Below are positions 17,867 through 26,370 of a stretch of DNA of 64,000 nucleotides, in pieces. The translations under genes and the position numbers were made by a program. The stretch comes from Streptomyces noursei. GTDB lineage: Bacteria; Actinomycetota; Actinomycetes; Streptomycetales; Streptomycetaceae. Each line of letters starts with the position of its first letter. The stretch's first letter is position 1. The stretch spans positions 7,750,001 through 7,814,000 of the forward strand of contig NZ_CP070326.1 in assembly GCF_016917755.1 (NCBI RefSeq), in the 5' to 3' direction. A model generated the notes under the pieces. It was not told the DNA's origin. It made no database searches and saw only the letters and a list, made by a program, of their open reading frames with translations.

Positions 17867-19614
17867 GGGATGTGAGCAGGTACGACGGCCACGGCGGCGG
17901 GGCAGGTCGCCCGGAGCCGGTGGTCCCGGCCGGGCTCGCAACGCTGCTGGCCCAACTCGCCGGTCCGCCCGACTTCTGGGATCGACCGTGCGGAGACTTC
18001 GGTCCCCTGACTTCCCACTACCCGATGACGACCGAGGACCGGGCCTACGCCAACTCCCTTTATCGGCTGGGCTCCAAGGCGCTGGCACGTCATGAGCTGG
18101 CCTCGGCGGCCCAATGGCTGGGAGTGGCCGCCGAAGCCGGACATCCGGGAGCCCTGTTCCGCCTGGCCGCCCTGGCCGGTCGTACGGGGAAAGGAGGGGG
18201 GGCAGGCGTACGGTTCCTGGTGGCCGAAGCCGCACGGCACGGACACGGCGATGCCCGCGCACTGCTGAAGAGCATGACGGGCCGCGCGGACGGCGCCGCG
18301 GAAGCCCCGCGCATCGAGGACCCGCAGTTCATCGACGAAGTCCGCGACGGCATGGGGAAATCCTCGGCGCCGGACGCCCCGCACGACATCGCACGGGCCG
18401 GCGACTGCGCGCCGCCGTTGGAGGCGGGACCCGGTGGGAACGCGGCGATGGCCGCCGGCCGGCTCGTTCCGGTGCCGGCACCCCGACTGGGCAACCTGCC
18501 CCGCTCCGGACGCAGGCACCAGCCCCCGCCACGGCTGGAAGCCGAACCCCCTTCGTCCCCACCGCCGCAGCATGCGCGCCGCGACTGTGCCGGCCCCGCC
18601 GACGCCGCGCCCCGGGGCGAGGGACTGCTGCTACCGCTGCCGCCCCGCCAACCGGGCCCCGTCCCCAACACCGGAGCCGACGAGGCCGGTGGGCGCGATC
18701 CATGGTGGTCCGCCAACGCGCTGCGGCCTGCCGTCCTCACCGAAATGGCCCGCAGGACGGTGGCCTACGCGGACACCCCGCAGCAGTGGAAGGCCGCCGC
18801 CCGGGCCCTGGACATCCTCTACCTCGTCGATGCGGCGGACGGCATCACCACCCGAGACCTCGCGCGCCGAAGTGGACTTGCGCTGGGCCCTGTGGCCTGG
18901 TTGCTGCACTGGCTGCGCGGCCAACAACTGATCAGCACGGTCGCCGGAGTCCATGTGCCCGGCCCCCTGATGGAGATGACCCGACACCCCGAGCGCCGCG
19001 GGCAACTGCTTCAGCAGACTCTCACGGGCCTGCGGGACCGGCTCGGCGCCGCCGTCTACGTCAGCGACTACGCCGACGGAGACGTCAACGTCCTCCACAC
19101 CGCGCACGGGCCGCAGGCTCCCCCGGTGACGGAGTGGGTCGCCTTCCGCGACACCGCCCACGCCAGCGCCGTCGGCAAGAGCCTGCTCGCCCAACTCGAC
19201 TTCGACGACCGCATGAACCACCTCGCCCGCCACCGGCCGATCAAGCTCACCAGCCGCACCATCACCAACCCCCGTGCACTCTTCGAAGCGTTGGACGGCC
19301 ACGGCCCGCACGCCGCCCAGTTCGACTTGTTGGAGTACTCCGACCGCGAGGTCTGCGCCGCCTTCCCCCTCGGCATCCCCGGACGCGCCACCTGTGTGGC
19401 GCTGTCCCTGCCCGCCGAACAGCGCCACCGGCTGCTACCCGCGGCCCAGGCGCTCAGCGAACGCTCCGCGGGCCTGCTCATGGCCTTGATGCTGACCGAC
19501 GACACCACCACCATCCGACGGCCACCCCCCTCGACCACCACAGGAGGCACGCCACCCGCAGTGGCCGCCGGCACCGGCCACGCCCTGCCACGGCTCCACG
19601 TCAGCCACCGGTGA
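17863..19614 (+). CDS. Large regulator with Sel1/TPR-like N-terminus and IclR-type C-terminus
   Basis: 583 residues from GTG 17863, overlapping the sigma-factor stop. Residues about 60-145 form helical Sel1/TPR-like repeats (YRLGSKALARHELASAAQWLGVAAEAGHPGAL). Residues 170-275 are a low-complexity Pro/Arg/Ala linker. Residues about 295-360 are an IclR-like winged helix (AARALDILYLVDAADGITTRDLARRSGLALGPVAWLLHWL), and 380-550 an IclR effector-binding domain (GLRDRLGAAVYVSDY, AHASAVGKSLLAQL, EVCAAFPLGIPGRATCVALSLP). Coupling to a sigma factor suggests that it senses a ligand or partner protein and adjusts that sigma factor or co-regulates its genes; this is inference. Confidence 0.75.
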   Translation: MRDVSRYDGHGGGAGRPEPVVPAGLATLLAQLAGPPDFWDRPCGDFGPLTSHYPMTTEDRAYANSLYRLGSKALARHELASAAQWLGVAAEAGHPGALFRLAALAGRTGKGGGAGVRFLVAEAARHGHGDARALLKSMTGRADGAAEAPRIEDPQFIDEVRDGMGKSSAPDAPHDIARAGDCAPPLEAGPGGNAAMAAGRLVPVPAPRLGNLPRSGRRHQPPPRLEAEPPSSPPPQHARRDCAGPADAAPRGEGLLLPLPPRQPGPVPNTGADEAGGRDPWWSANALRPAVLTEMARRTVAYADTPQQWKAAARALDILYLVDAADGITTRDLARRSGLALGPVAWLLHWLRGQQLISTVAGVHVPGPLMEMTRHPERRGQLLQQTLTGLRDRLGAAVYVSDYADGDVNVLHTAHGPQAPPVTEWVAFRDTAHASAVGKSLLAQLDFDDRMNHLARHRPIKLTSRTITNPRALFEALDGHGPHAAQFDLLEYSDREVCAAFPLGIPGRATCVALSLPAEQRHRLLPAAQALSERSAGLLMALMLTDDTTTIRRPPPSTTTGGTPPAVAAGTGHALPRLHVSHR

Positions 19615-19731
19615 CCAGCGCCTCCGCTCCCGGATCGTGTCCGCGGGGAGCGGAGTGCGCTGCGGATCGTCGGCCCGCGCTCCGGCAGCGGCCGCCTTTC
19701 CCGTCACAGCGCCCGCGGGCCGGACGCCCCC

Positions 19732-20496
19732 TCAGGTCGAGGCGGGCCCGGTCCGGTCGATGAGCGTCTGGACGCCGTCCAGGATGCGTTCGAGACCGAA
19801 TGCGAGCGGGTCGATGTCGTCGGGCGCGAAGGCGCCGTCGGCGACGGCCCGGGTCAGCGCCGGGAAGCGGTCCGCCTGGCGGGTGAGGAGTTCGTTGGTC
19901 AGGCGGGTCCACTCGCGGCTGTGGTCCTCGTCGAAGTCGACGAGCTGCTGGGCGAGGCTGCGCACGTGCCCGGCGAGGAGGAGGAAGACCTGGTGGCGCT
20001 GGGGGGCGGTCAATCCGGTGGGTTCCATGGCCGCGAGGGCGGCGTCCAGCCAGCCGAGTTGGTTGGGCCCCATGACCTGGCGGCGCATCGCGGTGGCGGC
20101 GATGAGCCAGGGGTGGGCCTGGTACACCTGCCATGAGCGCTGTGCCCATGCGATGAGCCGGGGGCGCCAGTCGGGGCCCGCGGTCGTGAGGTCGGGGACG
20201 TCGGCGAGGACGGACTCGACCATGAGCTCGACGAGTTCGGTCTTGCCGGGGATGTAGCGGTACAGGGCCATCGCCGAGACGTCGAAGGCGGCGGCGACCT
20301 TGCTCATCGAGACCGCTTCCAGTCCCTCCGCGTCGGCGAGGGCGACGGCGGACCCGGCGATCCGCTGCGGAGTGAGGCTGGGCTTGGGACCGCGGGCGGG
20401 CCGGTCCTGTTCACCCCACAGCAGCGCGACGCCGGCCTGCAGGTCGCGCTGCCTCTTGTCGTCGCCGGCGGATCTGGGCCTGGCGGCCTTGGTCAT
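19732..20496 (-). CDS. TetR-family repressor with TetR_C-like domain
   Basis: 254 residues from ATG 20496. The N-terminal 40 residues are basic and unstructured; the helix-turn-helix follows (LTPQRIAGSAVALADAEGLEAVSMSKVAAAFDVSAMALYRYIPGKTEL). The C-terminal part (LTAPQRHQVFLLLAGHVRSLAQQ, ending DPLAFGLERILDGVQTLID) is the tetracycline-repressor-like ligand domain. It diverges from an alpha/beta hydrolase gene across 103 bp that hold a promoter and a perfect TAAACAGTTTA palindrome, so it probably represses that gene and itself. The ligand is unknown. Confidence 0.88.
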   Translation of the reverse strand: MTKAARPRSAGDDKRQRDLQAGVALLWGEQDRPARGPKPSLTPQRIAGSAVALADAEGLEAVSMSKVAAAFDVSAMALYRYIPGKTELVELMVESVLADVPDLTTAGPDWRPRLIAWAQRSWQVYQAHPWLIAATAMRRQVMGPNQLGWLDAALAAMEPTGLTAPQRHQVFLLLAGHVRSLAQQLVDFDEDHSREWTRLTNELLTRQADRFPALTRAVADGAFAPDDIDPLAFGLERILDGVQTLIDRTGPAST

Positions 20497-20524
20497 GACG
20501 GTCCTCCCTGTTCCGACGGAGCGG

Positions 20525-20587
20525 TTGACGCCCACCCCCACAACTGTGTATACCTTAAACATCGGCGCTTACGCCATAAACAGTTTA
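20525..20587 (+). promoter_or_regulatory. Promoter and candidate TetR operator for the hydrolase gene
   Basis: TTGACG (20525-20530) and TATACC (20549-20554) are 18 bp apart and form a credible housekeeping-type promoter facing the hydrolase. Downstream lies a perfect 11-bp palindrome TAAACAGTTTA (20577-20587) and, just after the -10, a related TTAAAC half-site (20555-20560). A repressor here would block the start of transcription. Confidence 0.55.
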
Positions 20588-20599
20588 GGGGGATAACAC

Positions 20600-21679
20600 A
20601 TGCTCGGCACCATCGTCACCGCCTCCGCCGCCGCCCTCGCGGGCCCCGCCGCCGGCCTGCTGGGCTATCGACAGCTCAAGCGCACCTCGTATGCCAACCT
20701 GCTGCGCATCACCGCCCCGCACGGTATCGACGAGTCGGGATTCGTCCGGATCGGCGGAATCGACCAGTGGGTCTCGGTCCGTGGCGACGACCGCCGCAAC
20801 CCCGTGATCCTGGAGCTGCACGGCGGCCCCGGCGCCTCCAACCACATCTACGTCCCCCGCACCCGCGCCTGGGAGCGGCACTTCACCATCGTCCGATGGG
20901 ACATGCGCGGGGCGGACCGGACCTTCGCCCACAACGGGCCCGACGGTCAGGGCGAGTTCACCCTCGCCCGACTCCACCGTGACGCCCTTGAGCTCACCCA
21001 CCACGTCCGCACCCGGCTCGGCGTCGACAAGGTGCTGCTGGTCGCCAACTCCTTCGGCACCGTGCTCGGACTCCGCCTGGCCCGCAGCCACCCCGAGCTG
21101 TACTCCGCCTACGTCGGCACCGACCAGAACATCAACGCCGGCGGACGCGAGACCTCCGCCTACCACGCGCTGCTGGAACGCCTGGAGAAGGCGGGCAAGC
21201 GCAAGGAACTGGCCGCCGTCACCGCGATGGGCCCCGACAAGTCCGCCTGGACCGTGGAGCAGTGGTCGGCCTACAACAAGCTCGTCATCACCTCCGATCC
21301 GCTGTCCTACGACACCATGAAGACCGTGGTGATCCGCTCCCTGTGGTTCTCACCGCAGCACACCCTCGGTGGACTGCGCGCCTACCTGAAGGGGATGACC
21401 TTCTCCGAGCGCCTCGCACCGGAGGCCGTCACCATCGACGAATGGCGTGAGGGCACCTCCTTCCCCCTCCCCTTCTTCGTCTTCCAGGGCGCGAGCGACG
21501 TCCTCACCCCGCCGCGGCCGGCGCGGCGGTTCTTCGACGACGTGGTCGCGCCCGTGAAGGACTTCGCACTCATCGACGACGCCAGCCACTTCGCCGGGTT
21601 CCGCCACCCCGACCGGTTCCTGGCCCTGATGCTCACCAAGGTCCGCCCGGCGATCGTCCACGAGCCGGCCCGTCGCTGA
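20600..21679 (+). CDS. Alpha/beta-hydrolase (proline-iminopeptidase-like)
   Basis: 359 residues from ATG 20600. A short hydrophobic N-terminus (TIVTASAAALAGPAAGLLGY) may be a membrane anchor or signal. The oxyanion-hole motif HGGPG (as in prolyl aminopeptidases) is in ILELHGGPGASNHIY; the nucleophile elbow is VANSFGTVLG, with Asn in place of the first Gly of GxSxG; Asp in VFQGASDVLTP and His in DDASHFAGFRHPD complete the triad. The substrate is unknown. It is probably controlled by the divergent TetR gene. Confidence 0.85.
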   Translation: MLGTIVTASAAALAGPAAGLLGYRQLKRTSYANLLRITAPHGIDESGFVRIGGIDQWVSVRGDDRRNPVILELHGGPGASNHIYVPRTRAWERHFTIVRWDMRGADRTFAHNGPDGQGEFTLARLHRDALELTHHVRTRLGVDKVLLVANSFGTVLGLRLARSHPELYSAYVGTDQNINAGGRETSAYHALLERLEKAGKRKELAAVTAMGPDKSAWTVEQWSAYNKLVITSDPLSYDTMKTVVIRSLWFSPQHTLGGLRAYLKGMTFSERLAPEAVTIDEWREGTSFPLPFFVFQGASDVLTPPRPARRFFDDVVAPVKDFALIDDASHFAGFRHPDRFLALMLTKVRPAIVHEPARR

Positions 21680-21741
21680 CTCCGCGGGCGACACCGGGAA
21701 TACGGATGCGCGACGGTAGCCGGTCCTGGCAGGCTCCCCGT

Positions 21742-22623
21742 ATGCCGATCGTTGATGTGTCGCCCGGAGTGTCCCTCGCCTGTGAGACCTTCGGCGATCC
21801 CTGTGATGCCCCCGTTCTGCTCGTGATGGGTTTCGGCGCCCAGATGATCGCCTGGCACGAGGACCTCTGCCGTGCGCTGGCAGAGCGTGGCCGCTATGTG
21901 ATCCGGTACGACAACCGCGACTGCGGGCTGTCCACCACGTTCGACGATCACCCCGTCGACATGGGTCGGTTCATCGCGGCCGTGAGCTCGGGAGACCTGC
22001 GTTCCGCCCTGGCGATGGTTCCCTACACGCTCCAGGACATGGCCGACGACGGCCTGGGCCTGCTCACCGCGCTCGGTATCGAACGCGCCCATGTGGTCGG
22101 GTCCTCGATGGGCGGGATGATCGCCCAGACGATGGCCATCAGTCATCCGGAGCGGGTACTGACCCTGACGTCGATGATGTCCTCGACCGGAGAAAGCGCC
22201 TACGGCCAGTCCAGTCCGGAAGCCCAGGCGGTGCTCTTCAGCCCGAAGCCGGCGGACCGCGAGGGGTACATCGCGGCGGCGGACCGGGAACTGCTGTGGG
22301 CCTCCAAGCGCTACGGCAACACCGCGGTCCTTCGAGAGCTGGCGGCCCGGAGCTATGACCGCGCCTACTACCCCGCCGGGGTCGGGCGTCAGCTCGCGGC
22401 GATGATCCTCAGCGGGTCACGGGCGGACGCCCTCCAGGAGCTCCGGGTGCCGACGCTGGTCGTCCACGGACTGGACGACACACTGATCGACCCCAGCGGT
22501 GGGCAACGCACCGCGGACCTGGTGCCCGGCGCCAAGCTCCTGCTGATCCCCGACATGGGTCACGACCGCCCGCGCGAACTCTGGCCGGAGATCATCGACG
22601 CCCTGGAGGCCCATACCAGTTGA
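21742..22623 (+). CDS. Alpha/beta-hydrolase (RdmC/esterase-like)
   Basis: 293 residues from ATG 21742. Core hydrolase motifs: LLVMGFGAQMIAW (oxyanion region), RYDNRDCGLS, nucleophile GSSMGGM near residue 117, acid VVHGLDDTLIDPSGG, and base DMGHDRP. A helical cap lies between. The pattern resembles esterases such as the anthracycline methyl esterases, but this is a broad family and the substrate cannot be predicted. It starts 62 bp after the previous hydrolase and could be read through from it. Confidence 0.88.
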   Translation: MPIVDVSPGVSLACETFGDPCDAPVLLVMGFGAQMIAWHEDLCRALAERGRYVIRYDNRDCGLSTTFDDHPVDMGRFIAAVSSGDLRSALAMVPYTLQDMADDGLGLLTALGIERAHVVGSSMGGMIAQTMAISHPERVLTLTSMMSSTGESAYGQSSPEAQAVLFSPKPADREGYIAAADRELLWASKRYGNTAVLRELAARSYDRAYYPAGVGRQLAAMILSGSRADALQELRVPTLVVHGLDDTLIDPSGGQRTADLVPGAKLLLIPDMGHDRPRELWPEIIDALEAHTS

Positions 22624-22753
22624 GCCTCCAGGGGTCGGGACCGTCGTCCGCGGCCACCGCCGAGGACGACCGCGCCCCTACCGCGGATGCCCGGTGCCCT
22701 ACCGCCACTCCCCGACCCGCCGTTGCTGCCGGGCAGACCGCAGCTCCGGCAGT

Positions 22754-23167
22754 TCAGGAGGGGTCGGCGACCAGGGCGCGCTCCCAGTGCTGGGTGTCCG
22801 CGTACTCCCGCATCTCGACGATCTTGCCGCCCCGGACGGTGAAGACGCCGATGTTCTTCTGCTGGTAGGGCCGGCCGGTCCTGCCGGTCGCCCAGGAGTC
22901 CCACTCGACGAGCACCTGCTCGCCCTCCCCGAAGACGTTGGTGATCCGCACGCCGACCTCCCGGTCCGGGTCCAGGTGAGCGAAGGCGGTCGCCAGGAAG
23001 CCGTCGATCACGCGCTCCCGGCCCTGCCAGGTGCCCGAGATCGGCAGGTCGCCGCCGTACCAGCAGCTGCCGTCCTCGGCCCAGGACTCCCAGATCACAT
23101 CCTGATCGCCGGCCGCCAGCGCGTCGAAGTAGCGCCGCACCACGTCCCGGGCTTCGGTGTTCGTCAT
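22754..23167 (-). CDS. SnoaL-like / NTF2-fold protein
   Basis: 137 residues from ATG 23167 with AGGGGA six bases upstream. The sequence has the cone-shaped NTF2 pattern: N-terminal helix (EARDVVRRYFDALAAGDQDVIWESWAEDGSCWYGG), central strand pairs (VGVRITNVFGEGEQVLVEWDSWATG), and the closing KNIGVFTVRGGKIVEMREYAD. Members include polyketide cyclases, ketosteroid isomerase-like enzymes and ligand-binding proteins. No catalytic role can be assigned. It stands alone on the minus strand between hydrolase genes. Confidence 0.85.
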   Translation of the reverse strand: MTNTEARDVVRRYFDALAAGDQDVIWESWAEDGSCWYGGDLPISGTWQGRERVIDGFLATAFAHLDPDREVGVRITNVFGEGEQVLVEWDSWATGRTGRPYQQKNIGVFTVRGGKIVEMREYADTQHWERALVADPS

Positions 23168-23372
23168 GAGAGGTCCCCTGTCTCGTCGTTGCGTCCGGGC
23201 GGCTTTTCCGCCCCACCTGAAGTCAAGCGGCAGACACCCCCCGGACCAAGGCGCACTCCACGAACGCATTCTTCACGGCTGGCGATCAATCAGCGCCTGG
23301 AGCACATGAACGTCCGGGGTGGGGCAACGCCTGAGGTGGGGCAACGCCCGCGGCGGCGAGGGCAAACGGAAA

Positions 23373-23411
23373 GCCGGGCCTCCTCCTCCCGGTGCGAGGA
23401 GGAGGCCCGGC
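23373..23411 (-). terminator. Strong hairpin terminator after epoxide hydrolase gene
   Basis: A perfect 16-bp inverted repeat (23373-23388 and 23396-23411) with a 7-nt loop lies 42 bp beyond the stop of the minus-strand epoxide hydrolase gene. Confidence 0.8.
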
Positions 23412-23453
23412 ACGACAGTCGATCGCCCCGGGGGCCGCCCGAGGCGCCCGGGC

Positions 23454-24422
23454 TCAGCCCCGCAGTTCCGTCAGGAACTCGATCAGTGCGGCGTTCACTT
23501 CCTCGGGCCGCTCCTGCTGGGTCCAGTGGCCGCAGCCCGGCAGCGCGATCGGCTCCCGGCGCAGGTTGGGCATCAACTCCGGTAGCTTCGCGATGAGTTC
23601 GAGAGTGCCGGGGAACGCCGGGACCAGGTCGCGGTCGCCGTACATGTACAGCGCGGGCGGGCTGACGACCGCGCCCTGCCAGGCAGCGGTCAACTCCCAG
23701 TTGCGGTCCAGGTTGCGGTACCAGTTCAGGGCCCCGGTGAAGCCCTTGGCGTAGTTCTCGGTGAGCTCGTCCAGGTCCTGCTCGGTGAGCCAGTTCGGCA
23801 GCACCTCGGGGTCGATCATGTCCGCGAGCCAGCCCCGCGTCGGGTCGGCCACCAGTGCCTGGTCGGCGCGGCCGGCGCCCGGGGCGTCGCCGGAGGCGGA
23901 GTAGAACAGCTTGCGCAGGGCGGTGCGGGTGTCCTTGGCGAACTCGGCGTCGGCGACCCCGGGTCGGTTGAAGTAGTTCCAGTAGAACCGGCCGCCGAAC
24001 CGCTCCTGCATGGCCACGAGCGGCGGGCGCTCCCCGCGGAACGGCGGCGGCACGCTCAGCCCCGCCACACCGCGCACCATGTCGGGCCGCAGCAAGGCGG
24101 TGTGCCAGGCCACCGGTGCGCCCCAGTCGTGCCCGACGACGAATGCCTCCTTCTCGCCGAGGGCGTGGATCAGCCCGACCACGTCCCCGACGAGGTGGAG
24201 GATGCTGTAGGCGTCCACGTCCTGCGGGTGGTCGCTGCCGCCGTATCCGCGCTGGTCGGGGGCGACCACACGGAAGCCGGCGGCGGCCAGCGGGGCGAAC
24301 TGGTGGCGCCAGGAGTGCCAGGACTCGGGGAAGCCGTGCAGCAGCACGACGAGCGGCCCCTCGCCCTCCTCCGCGATGTGCAGCCGGATACCGTTCACGT
24401 CGATCATGCGATGCTCAACCAT
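23454..24422 (-). CDS. Epoxide hydrolase (alpha/beta-hydrolase fold)
   Basis: 322 residues from ATG 24422. The epoxide hydrolase pattern is clear: HGFPESWHSWRHQ (oxyanion), PDQRGYGGSD, nucleophile Asp in GHDWGAPVAWH, cap tyrosines (FYWNYFNRPG, LNWYRNLDRNW), charge-relay Asp in YMYGDRDLVPAF and His in GCGHWTQQERPEEV. The enzyme adds water to epoxides via a covalent ester on the Asp, giving a diol. The protein is cytoplasmic. It lies 81 bp downstream of the sortase gene on the same strand and closes with a strong terminator. Confidence 0.92.
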   Translation of the reverse strand: MVEHRMIDVNGIRLHIAEEGEGPLVVLLHGFPESWHSWRHQFAPLAAAGFRVVAPDQRGYGGSDHPQDVDAYSILHLVGDVVGLIHALGEKEAFVVGHDWGAPVAWHTALLRPDMVRGVAGLSVPPPFRGERPPLVAMQERFGGRFYWNYFNRPGVADAEFAKDTRTALRKLFYSASGDAPGAGRADQALVADPTRGWLADMIDPEVLPNWLTEQDLDELTENYAKGFTGALNWYRNLDRNWELTAAWQGAVVSPPALYMYGDRDLVPAFPGTLELIAKLPELMPNLRREPIALPGCGHWTQQERPEEVNAALIEFLTELRG

Positions 24423-24503
24423 GGGGCGAACATACTCCTGTGCGATACAGGTAGTGGTGCACGGGCGGCAACCCGCGCCGCGGGGCCGGATCGGCGCCGC
24501 GGA

Positions 24504-25121
24504 TCACTTCACGAGGTCGGCGTAGAAGATGATGTTGGCCGAGCGGTGGCCGTCGACGATCTCGCCGCCACAGGTGAGCAGGCGCAACTCCGGGCGGTCG
24601 GTGTCGCCGTAGACCTTCTGGGTGGGGAAGGCGTCCTTCTTGACCTGCTGGCGTTCGCGGACCTTGAAGGTGGCGGTGGAGCCGTCCTCGCGCAGCACCT
24701 TGATCTCGTCGCCGACCTTGATGTTCTTGACGTTGCGCATCAGGGCCGGGCCGTTCTTGGTGTCGTAGTGGGCGACGACGATGGCGGCGCCCTTCTCTCC
24801 CGGGGTGGGGCCCTTGGTCCACCAACCGGGCTGCTCGGCCTTGTCCACCGGGGGCACGCCCAACTCGCCGTCGCCGCCCACCTCCAGGGGGACGAACGGT
24901 CCGGCGTTCACGCCCGCGGAAGGGATCTGCAGGCGCTTGGGCTTGGAGGGCGCCATGGGCGGGGCGGTCTCCTTGGCCGGGGTGGTCGCGGCGTTCTTGA
25001 CGTTGACATCGGGGCCGGGGGTGTCCCCGCTGCCGCAGGCCGTCAGTCCGCCGGCGACGGCGAGAGCGAGCGCGGCACCGGTCGCGATGCGACGGAGACG
25101 GAGGGTGGGGGTGGTGGTCAC
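24504..25121 (-). CDS. Class F sortase (lipoprotein-like N-terminus)
   Basis: 205 residues from GTG 25121 with GGAG seven bases upstream; a longer frame runs to 25211 without a good start. The N-terminus is a signal with lipobox-like LTACG, followed by a Pro/Thr/Lys linker. The sortase core shows His in AAIVVAHYDT, Cys in LRLLTCGG, and the late Arg in GHRSANIIFY, in the short class F pattern. Sortases cleave a C-terminal sorting signal and attach surface proteins. The upstream gene encodes a plausible substrate, separated by a hairpin that may reduce sortase expression relative to the substrate. Confidence 0.85.
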   Translation of the reverse strand: MTTTPTLRLRRIATGAALALAVAGGLTACGSGDTPGPDVNVKNAATTPAKETAPPMAPSKPKRLQIPSAGVNAGPFVPLEVGGDGELGVPPVDKAEQPGWWTKGPTPGEKGAAIVVAHYDTKNGPALMRNVKNIKVGDEIKVLREDGSTATFKVRERQQVKKDAFPTQKVYGDTDRPELRLLTCGGEIVDGHRSANIIFYADLVK

Positions 25122-25172
25122 GGCGACTCCAGGTGCATGGCAGGACGGCAGTACGGCGGTGGGCGGAAGTGG

Positions 25173-25207
25173 GGTGGCCCGCTCCGGTGAGGGACGAGCG
25201 GGCCACC
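25173..25207 (-). terminator. Attenuator hairpin between substrate and sortase genes
   Basis: A 12-bp inverted repeat (25173-25184 and 25196-25207) with an 11-nt loop sits in the 113-bp gap between the surface-protein gene and the sortase gene. Partial read-through is likely, because both genes look functionally linked. Confidence 0.55.
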
Positions 25208-25234
25208 TCAACTCTCCTGTGATGTGCCGGTGGT

Positions 25235-26017
25235 TCAGGCGCTGTTGCCGGACCGGCCCGCCTTGCGGCGGTGCAGTGCGGCGAAGCCGAGGCCCGCGGC
25301 GGCCGTGGCGGCGCCGCCACCGGCGAGCAGCATGCTGTGGTCGCCGGACTGGACGCCTTCGGCACCGGCCTTGACGCCGCCCTTGGGGATGACCTTGCCC
25401 TGGTTCTTCGGCGTGGCCTTGCCCTGGTCCTGCTTCTTGCCCTTGCCGTCCTTGCCCTTGCCGTCCTTGTGGTCCGGCTTCTTGTTGCCGCCCTCGACCC
25501 AGGAGGTCATGGCGCCGTCGGGCTGCAGGACGAAGTGGGCGCCGTTGTGCTGACCGTAGGCGGGCTTACCACCCGTGGTCTCCAACGTGTCGTACTTGAC
25601 GAGCTTGCCGGTGTCGGGCGCCTTTGCGTACATGTCGGCCTGGTAGTGGTTCTGGCCGAGCTTGTAGATCTTGGCCGTGAAGCCGCCGGCCAGGTTCTGG
25701 GCGCGGACGAAACTCCGCTCGCCCTTCTTGTCCTTGCCCTTGTCCTTGTCCTGGCTGCCCTTGTTCTTCCCCTGGCTGCTCCCGTCCTGGCTGCTCTTGT
25801 CCTGAGCGTCCTTGTCCGGGGTGCCGTTTTCCTGGTTCTGATTGCCGTCCTGCTTCTTGTCCTGCTCGGCATTCGGGGACGCGGGGTTCGCGGGGGCCGG
25901 GCTGTCGGCGAACGCGGCGGCGGCCGGGAGCAGCAGGGCCGAGCCGGCGACGGCGGCTATCGCGGAGGTACGGACGAGATTGCGGCGGCGCGTGGCCGTG
26001 CGGTGAGAGGAAGTCAT
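25235..26017 (-). CDS. Surface-exposed low-complexity protein, likely class F sortase substrate
   Basis: 260 residues from ATG 26017 (AAGGAA upstream). Order: Sec signal peptide (basic N-terminus, VAGSALLLPAAAAFADS); a Lys/Asp/Gln/Ser-rich repeat stretch at about residues 45-100; a small folded segment (AQNLAGGFTAKIYKLGQNHYQADMY, about 100-165); a second Lys/Gly/Asp linker; then a C-terminal hydrophobic helix (MLLAGGGAATAAAGLGFAAL) and basic tail HRRKAGRSGNSA. The sorting-signal layout is present, but no LPxTG is seen; the segment before the helix reads PKGGVKAGAEGVQSGDHS. It is encoded next to a class F sortase and is probably anchored by it. Confidence 0.75.
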   Translation of the reverse strand: MTSSHRTATRRRNLVRTSAIAAVAGSALLLPAAAAFADSPAPANPASPNAEQDKKQDGNQNQENGTPDKDAQDKSSQDGSSQGKNKGSQDKDKGKDKKGERSFVRAQNLAGGFTAKIYKLGQNHYQADMYAKAPDTGKLVKYDTLETTGGKPAYGQHNGAHFVLQPDGAMTSWVEGGNKKPDHKDGKGKDGKGKKQDQGKATPKNQGKVIPKGGVKAGAEGVQSGDHSMLLAGGGAATAAAGLGFAALHRRKAGRSGNSA

Positions 26018-26298
26018 CGGGAGTTCCTTTGCAGGTCCGAGTCGATTGTCGTCATCCGCCCCGTTCGGCGGCGATGTCAGGAAAGTTATTCATCCCACAT
26101 CACGGCAATCCGTCGGATTTGTAACAGCAAGCCGAAGGCAGGGGCGCGGTGACACAACTGCGACAACTCCCGGGACTTTAGTCCCGAAGCTCTTGTGAAT
26201 TCGGTAGTCCGAAAGGCGGAGAAACACCGAAAGAAGGTTGGGAATTCAATCAGGTGCGGGCGTCCATCGGGACTCGCTGACCACCGGGACCACCGGGA
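26018..26298. other. Intergenic stretch with short tandem repeat
   Basis: Non-coding region upstream of the surface-protein gene, of lower GC than its surroundings. At its end three copies of the 9-mer GACCACCGG-type unit (26279-26306) run into the terminator of the SDR operon. No gene is seen. The promoter of the surface protein must lie here but no consensus is clear. Confidence 0.5.
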
Positions 26299-26337
26299 CC
26301 ACCGGGACCGCGTGGGCTTTATGTGCGGTCCCGGTGG
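26299..26337 (-). terminator. Terminator of the NRPS operon
   Basis: A perfect 13-bp stem (26299-26311 and 26325-26337) with a 13-nt loop lies 33 bp beyond the SDR stop codon and closes the minus-strand NRPS / monooxygenase / SDR operon. Confidence 0.75.
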
Positions 26338-26370
26338 CCGGGCGGACGCGCTATGCGGCGCTCATGCGCG

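Noticed and set aside
26279..26306. Three tandem GACCACCGG-type repeats, as a possible CRISPR or iteron array
   Set aside because: Units are only 9 bp, adjacent without spacers, and partly belong to the terminator stem.
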